Of a DNA stretch of 9,418 bases, positions 8,501-9,418 are shown piece after piece (positions within the stretch are counted from its first letter, which is position 1; each line of letters begins with the position of its first letter). This stretch comes from an uncultured Bacteroidota bacterium. GTDB lineage: Bacteria; Bacteroidota; Bacteroidia; Chitinophagales; Chitinophagaceae. The translations under genes were made by a program, and so were the position numbers. The notes beneath the pieces are model-generated. The model was not told the origin of the DNA. It saw nothing but the letters and a program-made list of their open reading frames with translations, and did not search any database. The stretch is taken from assembly GCA_937928385.1 (NCBI GenBank), contig CALEZD010000026.1:1-9418 (forward strand), given 5' to 3'.

Positions 8501-9282
8501 CCTGAACATATAGTCCGGTTAGGTGGTTGTACGGTTATTGCAGGAGCTGAATTTACAGTAAGCGTACCTGAATTGGATGTAGCCGCAGGACTCGCGGCTC
8601 CGGTTGCAATACAACGATACAAATATCCGTTCATGCCTGCGGTTGCACCTGTAATCGTTAGGGTAGTGGTGGTTGCACCACTGTAAACCCCGCCATTGGT
8701 TATATTGCCAAACCCACTACCTGTGTTTACCTGCCATTGATAGCTGGTAGCATTGTTGGCCGATACAGTAAAAGTAGTATTGCTGCCAGCGCATATCGTC
8801 CTGTTGGGCGGATGACTTGTAATAGATGGAGGAACTGCAGCCGATGTAACGGTGTATGTTACTACATAAGAGTTCCCTACCGAAAAGTTGGCAAACATCT
8901 GGGTGTAATACGTACCTGTGCCCAGCGGATAAGAGGCACCTGTGAAAGAACCACTTGCATTACCACTGATGGTATTGCCGCAACACCCGGCGAAGCCCCA
9001 ACCTCCGCTAAAGCCACCACCGCCACTTACACTATATGTAACACCTGTAAGCTGAAGGCCGGAACCAATGTTTACCTGGTGCCAGTCTTGTCCATCGCTG
9101 GGTGTGCCCAGTCCGCCAATAACAGTATATGTACCTGCTGAAGTAATGTTGTGGGTATTACCGAATGGTGTATTAGACATATCCGTCCCTTCGGTATACA
9201 GATTGGTTTGCGCACCGGCAATACCTGTTAATAGGCACAAAACAATTGCATGCGCCCACTTTATTAAGTGTGTGAGTTTCAT
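2527..9282 (-). CDS. Giant Ig-like repeat protein with T9SS type A sorting domain, putative surface adhesin
   Basis: This is a complete gene of 2,251 residues with ATG at 9282 and TAA at 2529-2527. Residues 1-24 are a signal peptide (KLTHLIKWAHAIVLCLLTG core, likely cleavage AGA|QT), which supports this start. Residues 25-150 are a Gly-rich, probably beta-sandwich domain with a vicinal Cys pair (GCCG, C100-C101). Residues 151 to about 2155 hold 21 Ig-like repeats: 1-4 (NRTIC type, 95 aa), 5-13 (NSTIC type, 94-98 aa), 14-17 (divergent, about 97-99 aa) and 18-21 (NGG..P..QW / NGDQV.C type, about 91 aa). Most carry the pattern IC...YQWQ...YSG...YRC...SGTC. Residues about 2165-2251 are a T9SS type A sorting domain (LYPNPNKGQFSI, ITNSLGQTVY, LPNGMYQVNV, FVLNR end). 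Export by Sec then T9SS follows from the family; adhesion is inferred from architecture, with no catalytic motif visible. It is probably transcribed alone from the promoter at 9336-9366 and ended by the palindrome at 2473-2500. Repeats at DNA level make assembly errors possible here. Confidence 0.97.
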   Translation of the reverse strand: MKLTHLIKWAHAIVLCLLTGIAGAQTNLYTEGTDMSNTPFGNTHNITSAGTYTVIGGLGTPSDGQDWHQVNIGSGLQLTGVTYSVSGGGGFSGGWGFAGCCGNTISGNASGSFTGASYPLGTGTYYTQMFANFSVGNSYVVTYTVTSAAVPPSITSHPPNRTICAGSNTTFTVSANNATSYQWQVNTGSGFGNITNGGVYSGATTTTLTITGATAGMNGYLYRCIATGAASPAATSNSGTLTVNSAPAITVQPPNRTICSGSNTTFTVSASNATGYQWQVNTGSGFANITNGGVYSGATTATLTITGATAGMNGYLYRCVASGSCTPSATSNSGTLTVNSAPVITVQPPNRTICEGTNTTFTVTASNTTGYQWQVNTGSGFGNITNGGVYSGATTATLTITGATAGMNGYLYRCVASGSCTPSATSNSGTLTVDPLPAISAQPPNRTICAGDNTTFTVTASNTTGYQWQVNTGSGFGNITNGGVYSGTTTATLTITGATAGMNTYTYRCVTTNSCGSINSNAGTLTVNTAPNIAVHPSNSTICEGTNTSFSVTAAGTALTYQWQVHNGTSWSNVSNTGIYSGAITSTLSLTAATSAVNTYQYRCIVNGTCAPAATSNAATLTINTAPVITGQPGNSTICENANTSFGVTATGASLTYQWQVSTNGGGLWTNITNTGIYSGTTTATLSLTAATSTVNGYQYRCVVSGICTPAATSNAATLNINTAPVVTAQPANSAICAGTNTSFSVTATGTSLTYQWQVHNGTSWSNVSNTGIYSGATSTTLNLTGATAAVNTFQYRCVVSGTCTPAATTNAATLTINTAPAITAQPANSTICPGNNTSFSVTATGTALTYQWQVSTNGGGLWTNLTNTGIYSGTTTATLNLTAATSTVNGYQYRCVVSGSCTPATTSNAAILTINLVPAITAQPGNSTICSGNNTSFSVTATGTALTYQWQVSTNGGSLWTNLTNTGIYSGTTIATLNLTGATTAQNGYQYRCVVSGTCTPAATSNAAILNINTAPAITAQPGNSTICENTNTSFNVTAIGTALTYQWQVSTNGGGLWTNLTNTGIYSGAATATLSLTAATTTINGYQYRCIVSGTCTPGVTSNTASISINTLPTITAQPANSTICSGNNTSFSVTATGTALTYQWQVSTNGGGLWTNITNTGIYSGTSTATLNLTGAAIAQNGYQYRCVVSGTCTPATTSNAAILNINTAPAITAQPGNSTICENTNTSFSVTATGTALTYQWQISTNGGGLWTNITNTGIYSGTTTATLNLTVATTAVNSYQYRCVVSGTCTPQATSNAATLTINTAPVITSQPQTDTICVNTGTTFSVATTGTGLTYQWQVSTNNGTSWTNLANGGIYSGVATSALALTNATVAVHTYRYRCVVSGTCAPSQTSAAATLYIKTTPVVTLQPTSTIVCLGNNTSYSVAGTSTFPVNYQWQGSVNGTTWLNIANGAFGAYTGVNTPTLNVSGVYSGLFSMYRCVLSNGCIPVPTNTASLTIETAPLISINPTDQVKCVGQNASFAISATGSNITYQWQESTNGGSTWNNVANGGVYSGAATNNLILTAPPATMNAYRYRCMVTGSCPTVKTSASATLTVNTLVAINTNTPTALTYCSGSNTSLTVGATGTGMSYRWYRNINGVWTALNNGGIYSGVTTATLNITGISAATNTVHYLFRCVITGTCNMVSTNTTDITVQALPAIASNPSSVTRCDSTGSLGFKVTATGSALVYQWQLNTGNGWNNLVNNSTYSGVNTPNLELANVYYSMNGYQYRCVVTGICTPTATSSVATLTVNQLIKPSVVVNVTNDDICTGSSVTFTPAPTNGGTNPSYVWKRNGATVGTGSSYTTATLANGDQVWCDITSNITCPSPKTVKSNNTITMKVTPYSTPTIVVTSDVGTSWCSGKPAVFRANITNGGPTPYYEWQVNGLVVGANVDTYLTTQLLNGDQVRCRLTSSLKCPSPAIVTSNTLTMTINQTTRSSIVIAPNPDSVICENVEVTMYAYFTNGGTTPSFQWVLNGQDIPGMTSGTLKTNALNNGDTIQCRFISNATCVFPEISNPVVFSVLNPVDPSVNVTVIYMGNNTYRFTALPVNGGQNPTYQWYKNTVPIPGATAAFYDAANLLKTDKITVVMTSSEPCVSINKEKVESRTITTAVSEFGNSFGELGLYPNPNKGQFSIKGTLNKSVADKDIMVRITNSLGQTVYTQAYRAAGANIDLPVQLQHDLPNGMYQVNVAIDDNVTNLRFVLNR
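2530..2790 (-). other. T9SS type A C-terminal sorting domain (residues about 2165-2251)
   Basis: The last ~87 residues of the giant protein show the family's hallmarks in order: the LYPNPNKGQF strand (2169-2178), VRITNSLGQTVY (2195-2206), and LPNGMYQVNV (2227-2236), ending in RFVLNR. In characterised members this domain directs passage through the outer-membrane translocon and is usually removed by the PorU-type sortase, leaving the protein attached to lipopolysaccharide or released. That this holds here is inferred from family membership. It is shorter than one Ig-like repeat and has no cysteine. Confidence 0.93.
2818..3879 (-). repeat. Ig-like repeats 18-21, membrane-side class (residues 1802-2155)
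   Basis: Four units of about 91 residues share TNGGTNPSYVW-like and NGDQVWCDITS-like segments, clearly distinct from the rest of the array. First cysteines fall at C1814, C1905 and C1996. The last unit (about 2073-2155) is degenerate: it keeps NGGQNPTYQW and the final cysteine (SSEPC) but lacks the first two. These units carry ordinary numbers of Lys, Asp and Glu, unlike the upstream repeats. Units of this kind often precede T9SS sorting domains in Bacteroidota. Confidence 0.88.
3880..5058 (-). repeat. Divergent Ig-like repeats 14-17 (residues 1409-1801)
   Basis: Four units keep the Cys...W...Y/F-R-C...C skeleton (first cysteines C1421, C1519, C1618, C1715) but differ strongly from one another. 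Repeat 14 has the distinctive YSVAGTST and QWQGSVNG segments, shared with the neighbouring gene. Repeat 16 uses MSYRWYRN in place of YQWQ. Repeat 17 has LELANVYYSMNGYQYRC. The divergence suggests an older part of the stalk that has escaped recent homogenisation. Confidence 0.88.
5594..5682 (-). repeat. 89-bp block of the two-repeat (588-bp) period, repeats 11/12 junction
   Basis: This block matches 6182-6270 with two differences, at an offset of 588 bp, that is two 98-codon repeats. It encodes the junction AAILNINTAPAITAQPG and the following STICENTNTSF segment. The intervening junction (repeats 10/11) does not share this sequence, so the unit that was copied was a pair of repeats. Confidence 0.85.
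6182..6270 (-). repeat. 89-bp block of the two-repeat (588-bp) period, repeats 9/10 junction
   Basis: This is the partner of 5594-5682, covering residues about 1005-1034 of the giant protein. Confidence 0.85.
6344..6486 (-). repeat. 143-bp near-identical DNA block, copy in repeat 9
   Basis: This block matches 6638-6780 at 141 of 143 positions, exactly 294 bp (98 codons) away. The two differences are at 6359 and 6408. It covers residues about 933-980 of the giant protein. Identity drops sharply at both ends, indicating a recent duplication or gene conversion tract rather than selection on protein alone. Confidence 0.9.
6638..6780 (-). repeat. 143-bp near-identical DNA block, copy in repeat 8
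   Basis: This is the partner of 6344-6486, covering residues about 835-882. After 6780 the two copies diverge at once (next bases CGGGC here against GGAAC). Confidence 0.9.
8006..8085 (-). repeat. 80-bp identical DNA block, copy in repeat 3
   Basis: This block is identical to 8291-8370 at all 80 positions, 285 bp (95 codons) away. It encodes the end of the repeat around MNGYLYRCVASGSC. Silent sites are identical too, so the copies are recent or recently homogenised. Confidence 0.9.
8291..8370 (-). repeat. 80-bp identical DNA block, copy in repeat 2
   Basis: This is the partner of 8006-8085, covering residues about 305-331. Flanking bases are similar but no longer identical. Confidence 0.9.
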
Positions 9283-9418
9283 ATCGTAATTAACAATTAT
9301 GGTTTAAAGAATATTATCTATATATGTATTGGAATCAAATATACGTTGAGTGCTTCTATATAACAATGTATATACAGTTTTTTGTTAAAGAGATAATTTA
9401 ATAACATGACCCGGTATA
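9283..9418 (-). other. AT-rich upstream region of the giant gene
   Basis: It contains the promoter at 9336-9366 and the leader. No gene, hairpin or direct repeat of note is visible up to the window edge. Confidence 0.6.
9336..9366 (-). promoter_or_regulatory. Bacteroidota-type promoter of the giant gene
   Basis: On the minus strand TATATTTG (9343-9336) matches the Bacteroidota -7 consensus TANNTTTG exactly. TTG (9366-9364), the core of the -33 TTTG element, lies 20 nt upstream, within the spacing reported for Flavobacterium and Bacteroides. Transcription would start near 9329, giving a leader of about 45 nt. The leader is AT-rich and has no purine-rich Shine-Dalgarno sequence, as is usual in this phylum. 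Motif and spacing are seen; activity is inferred. Confidence 0.7.

Larger units (their letters stand above)
7693..8832 (-). repeat. N-terminal class Ig-like repeats 1-4 (residues 151-530)
   Basis: Four 94-96-residue units share PPNRTIC, YQWQVNTGSGF, NITNGGVYSG and, in the first three, TITGATAGMNGYLYRC. They differ from the following class in having GSGF where later units have a second Trp. Unit 1 lacks the third cysteine (TGAAS in place of SGSC). Units 2 and 3 are identical over 80 bp of DNA. Unit 4 has a changed end (NTYTYRCVTTNSCGSINSN) and leads into the next class. Confidence 0.93.

Noticed and set aside
5059..8832. Regular repeats as a CRISPR array or satellite DNA.
   Set aside because: The periods (285-294 bp) are multiples of three, the whole region is one open frame, and units are Ig-like domains; no short direct repeats with unique spacers are present.
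2527..9282. Assignment as SprB, the gliding motility adhesin.
   Set aside because: Large size and repeats are shared, but the sorting domain is of type A rather than the type B seen in SprB, and no gliding genes are in the window.
2527..9282. Abundant N-X-S/T sequons as a sign of N-glycosylation.
   Set aside because: Asn and Thr are so common in these repeats that sequons arise by composition, and Bacteroidota are known for O-glycosylation at D-S/T motifs, which are rare here.

Overview
The window holds two very large secreted repeat proteins, both encoded on the minus strand and lying head to tail. The organism is almost certainly a member of the Bacteroidota. The complete gene ends in a type A sorting domain of the type IX secretion system (T9SS), a system confined to that phylum and close relatives. 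It also has a near-perfect Bacteroidota-type promoter (TTG, 20 nt, TATATTTG), and neither start codon has a purine-rich Shine-Dalgarno sequence. The style of the Ig-like repeats and the FVLNR ending fit a Chitinophagales-like lineage, but that finer placement is only an impression.

Layout, in the direction of transcription (right to left). 9418-9283 is a short AT-rich leader with the promoter. 9282-2527 encodes a 2,251-residue protein: signal peptide, Gly-rich N-terminal domain, 21 Ig-like repeats of about 91-99 residues in four classes, and the T9SS sorting domain. 2526-2348 is a 179-nt intergenic region with a perfect 28-bp palindrome that is a likely terminator. From 2347 to the left edge runs a second large gene, open for 782 codons and cut by the window. 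It has a signal peptide, a jelly-roll (MAM / cleaved-adhesin-like) domain, two unrelated Ig-like modules, a Bacteroidota domain of unknown function, and then the same kind of Ig-like array as its neighbour.

The two proteins look like modular surface or released adhesins: different N-terminal heads carried on related Ig-like stalks. The first would cross the inner membrane by Sec and the outer membrane by T9SS; the same is expected for the second, whose C-terminus is not visible. The most interesting points are: a stretch of almost 1,400 residues without lysine in the large protein; DNA-level evidence that repeats have been duplicated or homogenised recently, both singly (about 285-294 bp) and in pairs (588 bp); and matching order of two divergent repeats in both genes, pointing to a shared ancestral stalk. 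No RNA genes, CRISPR arrays, insertion sequences or plus-strand genes are supported. No wholly new system is evident; the novelty lies in the structure and evolution of these two repeat proteins.
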